In this document: in pieces, positions 44,701 through 50,092 of the stretch
Position numbering within the stretch: position 1 is the stretch's first letter
How the letters are laid out: each line of letters opens with the position of its first letter
DNA from: Yponomeuta sedellus
Lineage: Eukaryota; Arthropoda; Insecta; Lepidoptera; Yponomeutidae
Assembly (NCBI GenBank): GCA_934045075.1
Contig: OW203727.1
Location: forward strand, 19,156,861 to 19,220,860
Direction of reading: 5' to 3'
Length of the DNA: 64,000 nucleotides
Position numbers and translations under genes: made by a program
The notes under the pieces: generated by a model
The model's input: only the letters and a program-made list of their open reading frames with translations
What the model was told of the DNA's origin: nothing
The model's database searches: none

Positions 44701-46736
44701 AGTGGTGTGATTTATAAATTAAAATTTGTGAAATGATAAATGAATCGCTGAATGTGTTGGTAAGCGCAAATCTCGAGAGCAGCTGAACCGATTTCGCCAA
44801 TTCTTTTTATCGAATAAGTATTCCTTGAAGTACGAGGAGGATGGTTCTTACGAAGAGAAAAAAAATAAAGAACTGTTAATTAATTATTTAATATATTCTT
44901 TTTGTTGCACTAACCTGGGGTAAAGACAATTTTAAAAACCTATATACCGTTAGCCAGAGGTCGCGGGTTCGAGTCTTTTTCGAGAATTTTTAGCCTCTAA
45001 ATAGGTTTTTAATAATTTAATAGTTTATTTAGTAAATAATTGTAATTAGAGCAGTTAAACGAGTAATTGTATCCATAAGAATGGGTTCTTATACTAACAG
45101 TCCTATGTAGATTTTACCAGTAGTAAAGAATGACGTTCTGAACTGCCAGAGTCTTCAAGAAACTGAACATAGCAGTGCAAGCTATTCTTGAGCAGGGCAG
45201 CAGCACCCAGGGTGGCAGTCAATACTGGCAGGTCGGCGTGGTCCAGTGCCTCCTGTACCAACATGTGAAGATGCTCTAAAAATGAAAATACCAACGTATT
45301 TGACCTCTGAGGAGCCGAAGCGTGCCCAACCATTTATAATGAGGTTTAAAATAATTTTTAATCTATTTAAAGCATGAAAAGTTAGTCTCCTTGATGCAGA
45401 TCTGCACCCAAGCAACGAGACTGCCCTATGCAGATCTCCTGTTCAGGTTACCAAAAGACCCTTTTTGTATTGAAGCCAGCTTAAAAAAAATATTTTTTTT
45501 CGTCTGATCTCAAAATATCTCTGACCGGGAACCATCATGGTGCACCATAAAGGAAGGAGATGTTACGGAACTCCATAGTGTCTACATACATTCATGGAGT
45601 TTAGAGTGGCTCTCACAGAAAAAGAAAGCAAACAAGGAACTCTTTTGTATCTGGTGATACAAAGTCCAGCCAGACCAACCATCGTCGTCGTCGTTGTCGT
45701 CAGGCTATAGTCTAGTCCACTGGTGGACATAGCCCTCCCCTAAAGAGCGCCACGTTGTGCCATCATAGCGGGTAATGCCCATAATCCCCACGCTGGGCAT
45801 GCGGGTTGGGGATCGCAGTTCGATGGAAATGTACTGCAGGGGGCGCTACTGCCTACTTTGTGTCCCTAACCAAACATAAAAATATAAAAAAATATTGCCA
45901 AAAAAGTTATTATGAATATAGGGTGCCATAGAAAAAAGAATTGATTTGTTAAACAAATACGTAGGTAGTGGTTATATACTCTTTGGACTTAATAAACATT
46001 TTACGAATGCACAAAAATCATACACACATTAGCTTAAAGCTGAATAATGAATATGAATAACAATAATAATAAAAAGTCTAAAAGGAAGGAAGGACGACTT
46101 ACCTAGTAGAGCATCAGAAGATTTTATAGCCAGCTGTACAAATTTATCTGGATCGGAAGTTTTTGCTGGACCACCCTCATTCTTAGCATCCGTTTCAATC
46201 TTAACAAACATACCAGATCCTTGCCTGAAACAAAATATGTTTAATTTGATTTAGGTGCTTTTTTGTTTATGAGCAAGTTTCGTTGAGATAGTTTTAGCAA
46301 TCTGTCAGAAGTAATATCTAAGTGATCTTACTGAAAAGCAATAGAGAACTCATCCTCAAGCCACAGCACTATCTTGACCGCTGCAAATGAAGCATTTCTT
46401 GGAAAGTCAAGCCTTCCCCCCACCACTCCGCGGCAGACTGTCTCTGAAAGAACCGTTTGGTTCTTCTGAAAATAAAAACACCATTATTACTTGCAACAAA
46501 CCTGAATTAGGAGTTACCACAACTTTTTGAACTAGAGAAATCAACTGTCAATCTGAAAAAAAGAGCAATCAATCTGAAAAGTGTGATTTCTAAAGTGCAG
46601 TTAGTCCTCTTTACAGTTTTATGCTTTATGGTTTGGATGATGAGGAAATTGTGTTAATTACCTGATAATATTCTAAGTCTCTTTGCAAGAGAATAGGAAT
46701 GCGGTCCATAATATTGCCATCTTCAATGACCTCCAT
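26600..46736 (-). CDS. KIAA0825-like protein, 14 exons (about 742 codons)
   Basis: Minus-strand exons: 46662-46736, 46332-46465, 46103-46224, 45118-45275, 43021-43204, 42075-42181, 40987-41208, 40208-40414, 37776-37910, 36894-37013, 36107-36311, 31827-32035, 29037-29189, 26600-26797. All junctions are GT-AG and phases agree end to end. I match it to the vertebrate KIAA0825 family from remembered similarity. The best anchors are WWLYMQ then KKDLWDTVPPRMAQRI (exons 5-6), VHAKCNELFKCMVY (exon 7) and PWFTFVSPNLF with QPSWPLLVK (exon 8). The function is not established; the protein is helical with no enzyme motif I can see. It is shorter than the human protein as I recall it. Weak points: the exon 9 acceptor, exon 12 donor and exon 14 acceptor. 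It starts 95 bp after the frataxin stop on the same strand. Confidence 0.8.
26832..27137 (-). mobile_element. 5S-headed SINE copy near the exon 14 acceptor
   Basis: Minus-sense. The head near 27075-27137 reads (minus) gggcgcgttcagtgcatgga then taggcgacc. The flanks att(g/a)ctattatt at 26820-26831 and 27138-27149 differ at one base, consistent with a 12-bp target duplication. Confidence 0.8.
27155..27222 (-). mobile_element. LINE 3'-end fragment
   Basis: Inverted copy of the 16838 block (plus strand cctcacgcctgtatcccaga, then ggtaggcagagaccagg). Confidence 0.75.
27310..27925. mobile_element. PIF/Harbinger-like non-autonomous element
   Basis: 616 bp with a 16-bp perfect terminal inverted repeat GGGCCGTTTTCTCCAT. 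It is flanked by TTA at 27307-27309 and 27926-27928. The 3-bp TTA duplication fits PIF/Harbinger. The internal 83-codon frame (27493-27744) has no transposase motif I recognise. Confidence 0.8.
28030..28300 (+). pseudogene. RTE-like LINE C-terminal remnant
   Basis: Reads like the terminal LINE segment (LVRREDGR, RSDDVVGSAGSPWMR) and resembles the minus-strand copy at 38.7-39.0 kb. Short and decayed. Confidence 0.6.
28318..28348. repeat. (GATAA/AAGATAA)n low-complexity run
   Basis: Short ataagataaagataaga run, like the termini of the 10185/29233 element. Confidence 0.8.
28748..28768. repeat. (AAT)n microsatellite
   Basis: Seven or so aat units beside a SINE end (tttagcacgggtta). Confidence 0.9.
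28775..29030 (-). mobile_element. SINE long-form body plus SINE end
   Basis: Body blocks as in 17430-17840 (gatttatacagcgtccagtg, acaggaaagactagtcaata). It then joins a cacgggtcagtgcattaaa end of the tRNA-like SINE family directly beside the exon 13 donor. Confidence 0.65.
29037..29189 (-). CDS. KIAA0825-like exon 13
   Basis: 153 nt, phase 0-0. Acceptor atctttag, donor CAG|GTAAGA. Encodes IYDHLQLHAERIYKELG and LLYIMFHIGRRPFDQ. Confidence 0.8.
29233..29485 (+). mobile_element. Dispersed retroelement end with GATAAGATAA run
   Basis: Second plus-strand copy of the 10185-10432 element. Confidence 0.65.
29487..29806 (-). pseudogene. RTE-like LINE 3' end with (AAG)n tail
   Basis: Minus strand reads IRNECIRQRTKVIDIAQ, ELKWQWAGHI, then after a frame break VLEWRPRLGKRSVGRPPTRW and ALWRSLGEGYVQQWT. 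This is the conserved C-terminus of lepidopteran RTE-type endonuclease-reverse transcriptases. It ends in a gaagaagaagaag tail (29487-29505). Confidence 0.85.
29860..30115 (-). mobile_element. tRNA-headed SINE, ctctctc family
   Basis: The head near 30115-30070 is decayed (plus gcgttcgaacccacaacct). The body has cagcctataaatgaaccgcc, a ctctcagagagag hairpin and aacttaaagcgctgaggcac. Confidence 0.65.
30120..30755. other. No gene seen
   Basis: No supported exon or recognised repeat. Confidence 0.4.
30760..30960. mobile_element. Relative of the 11400-11672 inverted-repeat element
   Basis: Shares caagtattggtgtcggtggt, agtgggagggagggcggtgc, tttttggcgga and an attaatgt-type end with the element at 11.4 kb. 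Confidence 0.55.
30981..31339 (-). mobile_element. 5S-headed SINE, near full length, 11-bp target duplication
   Basis: Minus-sense copy between perfect gagggttcccc repeats at 30970-30980 and 31340-31350. The 5S-like head is at 31255-31339. It carries an internal duplication or inversion near atgacagccgg (31180-31200). Confidence 0.85.
31568..31713 (-). mobile_element. 5S-headed SINE, head-truncated
   Basis: Minus-sense tail and body (atgtccccactgctgggg to gggccttactgtcagaa). It is followed by a tagcctctaaataggttttt SINE end at 31716-31740. Confidence 0.75.
31827..32035 (-). CDS. KIAA0825-like exon 12
   Basis: 209 nt. Acceptor gttgctccag is good. Donor GAG|GTTCTG is weak; an alternative ATT|GTAGTT would extend the exon to 31800 in the same phase. 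Encodes SSIALAVAEALCSIDEDDK and LFGLEDFPEFAGFSEE. Confidence 0.7.
32275..32385 (+). mobile_element. RTE-like LINE 3' end fragment
   Basis: Plus-strand version of the 29.5 kb terminus (cagatgctggatgcggcaag, ctcattaggggaggg, cagtggacta) with a gaagaagaagaa tail. Confidence 0.75.
32390..33050. other. No gene seen; SINE tail scrap
   Basis: A tatagcctatatgcgtccca scrap (32455-32510) belongs to the ctctctc SINE family. The rest is unassigned. Confidence 0.4.
33053..33262 (-). mobile_element. tRNA-like SINE (tagcctctaaatagg family)
   Basis: Minus-sense tRNA-like block at 33070-33150 (plus ccgggactcgaacccgcgac). The upstream body runs to cttgcagccccgaatacc and ttgcagttaggttttac. Confidence 0.7.
33390..34690 (+). 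mobile_element. mariner transposon, 1.3 kb, 28-bp TIRs
   Basis: Inverted ends 33390-33417 and 34663-34690 match at 26 of 28 positions (core ggctgctacttatgtatgcg). TA follows the right end; the left flank no longer shows a clean TA. The six bases ctcgta occur just outside or overlapping both ends. The length is normal for mariner. Confidence 0.9.
33569..34677 (+). pseudogene. mariner transposase, frameshifted
   Basis: Starts MELTHENIRAMIYYDF at 33569. The N-terminal helix-turn-helix part is intact to 34039, where the frame is lost just before the first catalytic Asp (SDESWIYAYD). It is lost again near 34190, then reopens from 34204 (VNSEWYTTICWPEVFEEIRQ). Catalytic Asps remain in HHDNASCHTS and YSPDLAPNDFYLF, giving the D34D layout of mariner. 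The C-terminus is frameshifted after WKKC. At least three breaks make it non-functional. The subfamily is not assigned. Confidence 0.93.
35140..35272 (+). mobile_element. tRNA-like SINE fragment, rearranged
   Basis: Begins with an inverted end (ttttaatgcactaacctgag) and continues into a plus-sense T-arm half (agaggtcgcgggttcgc) and the tagcctctaaataggttttt end. The head's 5' half is lost. Confidence 0.7.
35562..35910. repeat. 54-bp minisatellite with internal palindromes
   Basis: Six units with spacing 54, 54, 54, 54 and 48 bp. Each holds gaggaagatgacgagga and the 17-bp near-palindrome atgaggaaattcctcat. One frame reads as repeats of DDEDPQKYEEIPHFEEEE, but it has stops (near 35656 and 35739) and no splice context. 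It lies in an intron of the KIAA0825-like gene. Confidence 0.9.
35930..36000 (-). pseudogene. Degenerate echo of KIAA0825-like exon 11 end
   Basis: Minus strand has gctgctgggaagagaaggtg and ctgctctacgaggaaatgct. These resemble the end and donor of exon 11 (gctgctagggaacgaaacgg, ctactctacgaggaaacgct) in rearranged order. Short, so tentative. Confidence 0.4.
36107..36311 (-). CDS. KIAA0825-like exon 11
   Basis: 205 nt, GC-rich. Acceptor ttcctccag, donor AACG|GTGAGA. Encodes MSLCLTCIRRSLDCLPRSF and LLLTLLYEETLLWARREA. Confidence 0.8.
36312..36893. other. Intron sequence, nothing further seen
   Basis: Between exons 10 and 11. AT-rich with short chance frames only. Confidence 0.4.
36894..37013 (-). 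CDS. KIAA0825-like exon 10
   Basis: 120 nt, phase 0-0. Acceptor cttttgcag, donor CAG|GTCAGT. Encodes WCDRRPPWLAGLLGMAGSA. Confidence 0.8.
37223..37562 (+). mobile_element. tRNA-headed SINE, long form, duplicated head
   Basis: The head start gagcggtggtagctcagtgg occurs twice (about 37227 and 37254), and attgaattcaat forms a small palindrome. The B-box is ggttcgatccc. The body (tgactagtctttcctgtggg, tggtataggtgctggacaag) matches 17430 and 28775 inverted. Confidence 0.75.
37605..37736 (-). mobile_element. tRNA-like SINE fragment beside exon 9
   Basis: Minus-sense end (ttttaatgcactaacccgtg) and T-arm half (gccgggattcgaacccgcga), 40 bp from the exon 9 donor. Confidence 0.7.
37776..37910 (-). CDS. 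KIAA0825-like exon 9
   Basis: 135 nt with acceptor ggtgag|GAATAT, which keeps phase 0. The stronger ctag 8 nt upstream would end the exon at 37918 but breaks the frame unless an exon is missing. Donor CAG|GTAAAT. Encodes YAKVSGALTFVLATIG and GRDWAACLDKRQ. Confidence 0.7.
38097..38464 (-). mobile_element. 5S-headed SINE, near full length, 10-bp target duplication
   Basis: Minus-sense copy between aaaattatat repeats at 38087-38096 and 38465-38474. Tail at low coordinates (ttgtatgtccctactgctgg), 5S-like head at 38365-38450. Confidence 0.85.
38500..38680 (-). mobile_element. Diverged copy of the 10185/29233 retroelement end
   Basis: Has gtctggaagaaatta, taaggccgccacttgta and tggtgtacatgcaagaaaga. 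Ends in ctatctatctagctatct. Confidence 0.5.
38697..39070 (-). pseudogene. RTE-like LINE C-terminal remnant
   Basis: Minus strand reads AIERAMLGLRL, then after a frame change KRMTKVDDIGDRISSLKW, WAGHLARREDGRW and AGRRSLGRPAARWSDDVVRS. It is followed by a GTGGTGATG-rich tail (38720-38762). Frameshifted near 39010-39050. Confidence 0.8.
39071..39320. other. Unassigned GC-richer stretch
   Basis: Minus-strand frames run on from the LINE remnant but show no family sequence (for example RCKGFLCTADGYCKFQGDA). The left block (ggactggtggcggatcgcgt) may be another retroelement. I cannot assign it. Confidence 0.3.
39373..39655 (-). mobile_element. RTE-like LINE 3' terminus plus shared 3' region
   Basis: The plus strand reads caggctttattagtccactg, gccctcccctaatgagcg, then cataatccccacgctgggca and tgtactgcagggggcgctg. 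The same order occurs at 45680-45865. Confidence 0.6.
39660..39850. mobile_element. 5S-headed SINE, rearranged fragment
   Basis: The left half is plus-sense head (gggcgcgtttagtgcatgga then tgggtgaccg). The right half (ggcttaacgactgctatcta) is in the opposite orientation. The copy was rearranged by inversion or a second insertion. Confidence 0.65.
39851..40207. other. Intron 8 sequence, nothing seen
   Basis: No repeat or alternative exon supported. Confidence 0.4.
40208..40414 (-). CDS. KIAA0825-like exon 8
   Basis: 207 nt, phase 0-0. Acceptor ctctttccag, donor AAG|GTATTG. Encodes PCPWFTFVSPNLFDNFDD and AQPQPSWPLLVK. Confidence 0.85.
40987..41208 (-). CDS. KIAA0825-like exon 7
   Basis: 222 nt, phase 0-0. 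Acceptor ttttccacag, donor CAG|GTAATT. Encodes LLINDILNILLCVAQLLP and VHAKCNELFKCMVYRGAQ. Confidence 0.85.
41405..41525 (-). mobile_element. tRNA-headed SINE fragment
   Basis: Inverted match to the body of the 21005 SINE (plus catttacatacaggcacata, ttctggccccacactaggat, ggtaggcagacgcgctacc). Confidence 0.7.
41530..42074. other. Intron 6 sequence, nothing seen
   Basis: Chance frames only. Confidence 0.4.
42075..42181 (-). CDS. KIAA0825-like exon 6
   Basis: 107 nt. Acceptor atctgcag, donor CAG|GTAAGC. Encodes KKDLWDTVPPRMAQRIFAG, one of the best family anchors. Confidence 0.85.
42182..42935. other. Intron 5 sequence; LINE-end scrap
   Basis: A diverged tggtctctgcgtaccccttc scrap at 42348-42375 matches the 16838 LINE end. 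The rest is unassigned. Confidence 0.4.
42938..42998 (-). mobile_element. 5S-headed SINE tail fragment
   Basis: Minus-sense tail (plus atcatcatcaacccattatg, then gaggggcacgggtctctt) ending 20 bp from the exon 5 donor. Confidence 0.7.
43021..43204 (-). CDS. KIAA0825-like exon 5
   Basis: 184 nt. Acceptor ccccttcag; the donor CAAG|GTCTTT is weak. Encodes CYKRYVTMAEAVGERVLD and VQGWWLYMQ. A SINE tail fragment sits just inside the intron. Confidence 0.8.
43277..43529 (+). mobile_element. MITE copy A (CAGTC ends, TA target)
   Basis: 253 bp starting CAGTCTATTTATT at 43277 and ending AATAGACTG at 43529, with TA on each side (43275-43276, 43530-43531). The ends and TA target suggest a Tc1/mariner-type non-autonomous element. 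Confidence 0.85.
43532..43777 (-). mobile_element. MITE copy B, inverted, sharing a TA with copy A
   Basis: Starts CAGTC immediately after the shared TA at 43530-43531 and ends GACTG at 43777 before TA (43778-43779). Its interior is the reverse complement of copy A (for example tagtccaaaactgccatatt). Together the two copies form a roughly 500-bp imperfect palindrome. Confidence 0.85.
43871..44463 (-). pseudogene. Jockey-like LINE 3' piece with (AAG)n tail and long target duplication
   Basis: Minus strand from 44459 reads WQSLNRLRTQVGRYRQNL, WGYIAPTEEICDCGA and MVHLLQCPLCPH, then (after an inserted MITE) a terminus reading TLEDLTEANAAAIAVANYW. The tail is AAGAAGAAG (43871-43885). Near-identical sequence of about 27 bp (atcacactaatcacatcaca-type) flanks both sides (about 43844-43870 and 44464-44492), consistent with target-primed insertion. 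Confidence 0.8.
43984..44217. mobile_element. MITE nested in the LINE piece
   Basis: 234 bp with perfect inverted ends AGTGCTTAGTGCGAGTTT, flanked by CAG at 43981-43983 and 44218-44220. Removing it restores a continuous LINE frame across TCTGGAG and GCAGGTGTG. Confidence 0.85.
44505..44695 (+). repeat. Common lepidopteran dispersed repeat
   Basis: attataaaggcgaaagtttg, tgtttgttacttcttcacg, gagcgattttaataaaattt, cacataggctacgttttcct. Recognisable as a very common lepidopteran repeat. A diverged piece is at 13285-13370. Confidence 0.65.
44903..45018 (+). mobile_element. tRNA-like SINE fragment, rearranged
   Basis: Inverted end, then a plus-sense half (gttagccagaggtcgcgggt) and tagcctctaaataggttttt, as at 35140. 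Confidence 0.65.
45118..45275 (-). CDS. KIAA0825-like exon 4
   Basis: 158 nt. Acceptor catttttag, donor CTG|GTAAAA. Encodes HLHMLVQEALDHADLPVL and CYVQFLEDSGSSERHSLLL. Confidence 0.8.
45680..45865 (-). mobile_element. RTE-like LINE 3' terminus
   Basis: Second copy of the 39373 arrangement (caggctatagtctagtccac, cataatccccacgctgggca, tgtactgcagggggcgct). Confidence 0.6.
46103..46224 (-). CDS. KIAA0825-like exon 3
   Basis: 122 nt. Acceptor ttgtttcag, donor CTAG|GTAAGT. Encodes SGMFVKIETDAKNEGG and FVQLAIKSSDALL. Confidence 0.8.
46332..46465 (-). CDS. KIAA0825-like exon 2
   Basis: 134 nt. Acceptor tattttcag, donor CA|GTAAGA. Encodes SETVCRGVVGGRLDF and VLWLEDEFSIAF. Confidence 0.8.
46662..46736 (-). 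CDS. KIAA0825-like exon 1 (start)
   Basis: 75 nt, phase 0. ATG at 46736, MEVIEDGNIMDRI to LEYYQ, donor CAG|GTAATT. Confidence 0.75.
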
Positions 46737-46831
46737 GTTGATGGGCAAAAAAGAGAAAGAAACTCAACAAAAATTGATAAATAAATTGTATATTTACAAA
46801 TTCAAACAAAACAAATAAAACTAAAACCAAA
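46737..46831 (-). promoter_or_regulatory. 95-bp spacer between frataxin stop and KIAA0825-like ATG
   Basis: AT-rich. On the minus strand it has no AATAAA or ATTAAA, one AATATA variant, and a long pyrimidine run (tttctttctcttttttgccc) just before the ATG. It must hold either a very short 3' UTR and promoter or be part of one transcript. Confidence 0.45.
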
Positions 46832-47686
46832 TTAAACTACACTATGCGAGCACTTTCCGAAATCAACATTATTTGTTGTCAGTTTTGATATTTCTTCTTG
46901 AAGTAGTTTGTGCAATGTTACACCATCATGTTTGTACACCCAGTAGCCCCCCTCTTTCAGGACTAGGTCATATCGCTTCGGTCCAGACACAGGAGAACTC
47001 AGCCAGATCTGTTTGTTGGGTGATTGTCTGTTGATTACGTAAGTACCATATGGATTGCCTAGGAAAACTGTTAGTACACCATCCTGAAAAGAAAAAAGGA
47101 TTGAATTGAGATGAAGGTGTTTCTAAGTATAATAAGTAATTATAAGTATCATTCGTAAGAGGCGAAAGCACTAGGGCTGGGATGGGAAGACCAGAAAGTC
47201 ACCGCTCTAGACCAGAGCAAGTAGATCTGCAGAGCAAGAAGACCTTTTACAAAGGGACCTCTGGTTATAAGTATCGTTCTACAGTATGTGACATGAAAAG
47301 AAGGGTCTACTTAGGCTTACACAGATCTTACGATCAGAATTTCAGAGTACCTTAGCTATCATAACTTTCGATGTAGAATTACTTACACTGTACGTAATAT
47401 CAGCTCCCTTGAAGTTGGAAGATGTTTCCACTAATTCCTCGAAGTAGTCACTTAGAGACTCCAAGGTCTCGCTGCACACTTGGTCATATACCACGGGATC
47501 CACATCTGAAACCTGTGGTTGTGGGTCACCGGAAGTTTTAGAAGAATGCTTGCGAAATCTTAGAGATTTTTCACAATTTTTCATGGGGGTCGTTATGTAA
47601 GCACTTTTCACGTTTATAACAGGCATAAAAGTAGTGATTTCTCGGCGTGCCAGCCAGCGGCAGGTACGAAGAACGTTTCTTAGCAT
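46832..47686 (-). CDS. fh: Frataxin, mitochondrial (complete, 2 exons)
   Basis: Exon 1 is 47387-47686 and exon 2 is 46832-47083; the 303-bp intron has donor AGT|GTAAGT and acceptor ttcttttcag. The joined frame is 183 residues. Residues 1-45 are basic, with [16 protein letters not shown], fitting a mitochondrial targeting peptide. The frataxin fold follows: the acidic first helix ([17 protein letters not shown]), the beta sheet beginning [13 protein letters not shown], and the signature [17 protein letters not shown] followed by WVYKHDG. Frataxin acts in the mitochondrial matrix as an activator of iron-sulfur cluster assembly on the NFS1-ISCU complex. The length fits insect homologues. ATG 47686 is chosen because it gives the targeting peptide. 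Confidence 0.96.
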
Positions 47687-47814
47687 TATTTTGTTGATCT
47701 TATTTGTGTATTTCTAACCTAAAAACTGAATTATGCCTGACCTGACAGCTAGTGATTAGTGATGGACCAGTTAAAAGAAACACATAAGAATGCGGTTTTT
47801 TAAAAAACCTTTTT

Positions 47815-47960
47815 ATGCAATCTATAAACGTCCTACTGTCGGAAACAGGCTTTCTCTCAAAAAGAAAGAGAGAGTATAGGCTTAATTACCACGCGTGCCC
47901 ATCGCAAATTGGTAGGTTTCCTTACGTGGTATCCTTCACAGTTAATTAACCGTTAAAACA
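47815..47960 (-). mobile_element. SINE tail fragment (ctctctc family)
   Basis: Minus-sense body (tatgcaatctataaacgtcc, aaagaaagagagagta, taccacgcgtgcccatcgca) about 130 bp upstream of the frataxin start. Confidence 0.65.
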
Positions 47961-48459
47961 AATTTCTATTACCTATTACATATTTTAAACTTTCGCGACT
48001 TGTACACATACCTATACCTGAGCCAAATTCGATAACGAATGGCGATAAACAAACCGTTGCTAGGCAACGACTTGTTTACACCTAAAAGGCAGATGTTAAC
48101 AACCTTTTCTAGAAATCATTTTCATACAAATAATAATCGTTCCTCCTACTAATGTAAAATGCTTATTTATGTTTATGTGTTTATGATTTTATAGTGAAAG
48201 GCTTAACCGATTTCAATATGACATATGACAACACTGAAATATGAAATATGAAACACAGATTTAACAAACATCTACGCGAGCCATGCCGCATGATTTTCGA
48301 ATAGAATTAAGCGCGTTTAAGCAAAAAAAAAAAACTCTTCAAATTTCTAATATAAATAAGTACTATAGATGCTACTATGAAAATGAGTAGATTGGGACCT
48401 ACTGCAAATATTGCAATAAAAGAAAGTTCTTTGTATATATTTTTATTCCTATGTTCACA

Positions 48460-48790
48460 CTAATCATCACTGTCACTGGCCAAAGAGGAGGATGAATTTG
48501 TGTCTCCGGAGACTTGAATTATAAATTCATCAATGACATTATCCATTACACCATAAAATTCGGCGTTTTCTTCTCTTCTTTAATTACGTGTTCAACACAA
48601 CGCTGCCATGCTGCTGGAGTAATTTTACTTATTGTCTCATCTAACAGGACCTTTATTTAGTTCAGCCATTTAAAAAGTTTTATTTTTGGCAGCAACATGG
48701 CCTTTTACTTGCCCCCATATGATTTCTATCGGATTTAATTCACAATGATATGGGGGCAATCTATATTTTTGTCTTGTGCCATTTTGTCAC
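48460..48790 (-). pseudogene. Tc1/IS630-like DDE transposase C-terminal remnant
   Basis: Minus strand reads RLPPYHCELNPIEIIWGQVK then GHVAAKN, the third catalytic region of a DDE_3-type transposase. After frame breaks it continues ITPAAWQRCVEHVIKEE and SSSSLASDSDD-stop. In-frame stop and frameshifts make it dead. Confidence 0.75.
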
Positions 48791-48799
48791 ACATATATG

Positions 48800-50090
48800 C
48801 TATATACTTATGCCATATATACGTATTGACAAATGACTAAACTTCACTTGTTGGCACAAACTAAATTTTCCAAAATGTTTGTCACACCTGAATTTCATCC
48901 CTGTTTCTTTTTCTGTAGGGCTGTCGCGTGAACAAATGTCGATTTTTTTATAGTTTTTCGAAATAACAAGGTAATATGCATGTTATTTGAGTGATACTAG
49001 TTAAATATGCTGCAATAGGAATAGTTAATAAATAGTTAGCAAGTAAAAGGCTATAATCATGTAAACAATAGAAGATTTGTAAAACGTGAGTTGTGATAAC
49101 CCTAAATTGGTTTGTTTACCTCTATTCTTTATCGAGTTTGGCAGAACTGTAGTTAGAATATTTTCGGGGTTTAAGTAATTTATTGCTATTTTACCTCGAC
49201 GTTTCGACGACGTTACAGCCATCGTGGTCACGAGAACGTCTAGGTTAAATAGCAATAAATAACTACGTGATTAAGCCCCAAAAACATTCTATTTCTATTA
49301 TTTTTAATGATAAGGCCTCCGTTTATACTCTTAGCTCAAGAAATTTTGGTGTAATTTCGATTTTCATGTTCAATAAAATGCTCTCTATGTATATTTATTA
49401 ATGTCTATTTATTTGAAAAAGTAATTAATTACTTTTCGTAGCGTAATTCTTAAAGGTGCGGCCCGTGGCCAAGAGAAAAGTTATATCAGTCTATTTTCTG
49501 AGAAGAAACTTATTTTTAAAGCCGGAATGTGTTGAACAATGTTTCATAGGTTTTGCAATAAAATGTTGATGTTAAGAAAGATTGGATTACGTCACGTGAC
49601 TTAATCAAATGTTTTAATACATTCTCGCTTTCAATAATACCATTCATGATTTTTTTCAGAAACAGACTATTCATGAAAACATGAATAAAACTGGACCTAC
49701 CTAATAAATGTTCTTTTTTCTGAAAAGAAATTGGAAAATGCTAACAGGAAAACTGATTCACATAACACATCACTATTAGCCAGCTGTGACAAGATAGGCG
49801 ATGACAGGTCACGTTCGTAAAGAAAATATACTTGTAATCTTTTATCTAAACAAAAACATTACTCTTCAAAGGGGATAAAGGGTAATGTTTATCTACCTAT
49901 TACATAGCGTGATGCATGCGTGTTATACTTTGCTTCAGATTTTATTATTTTTTAAGTTTAGTTTAAAACGAGTTCAAAACGCGTATGTCAAATAATGTTT
50001 CTATGCAGTGTGACCATTTGTGGCAGATTTCTGCCATTTCGGCAGACTAGGCTCCAAGATATCTGTATTAGAAAGGTTCGGAGAAAAATT
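48800..50090. other. No gene seen; gacgtttcg repeat scrap
   Basis: A ttacctcgacgtttcgacga block at 49190-49250 with an inverted partner nearby (gctattttacctcg and ggttaaatagcaataaat) suggests a decayed element. The rest is unassigned. Confidence 0.4.
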
Positions 50091-50092
50091 GT

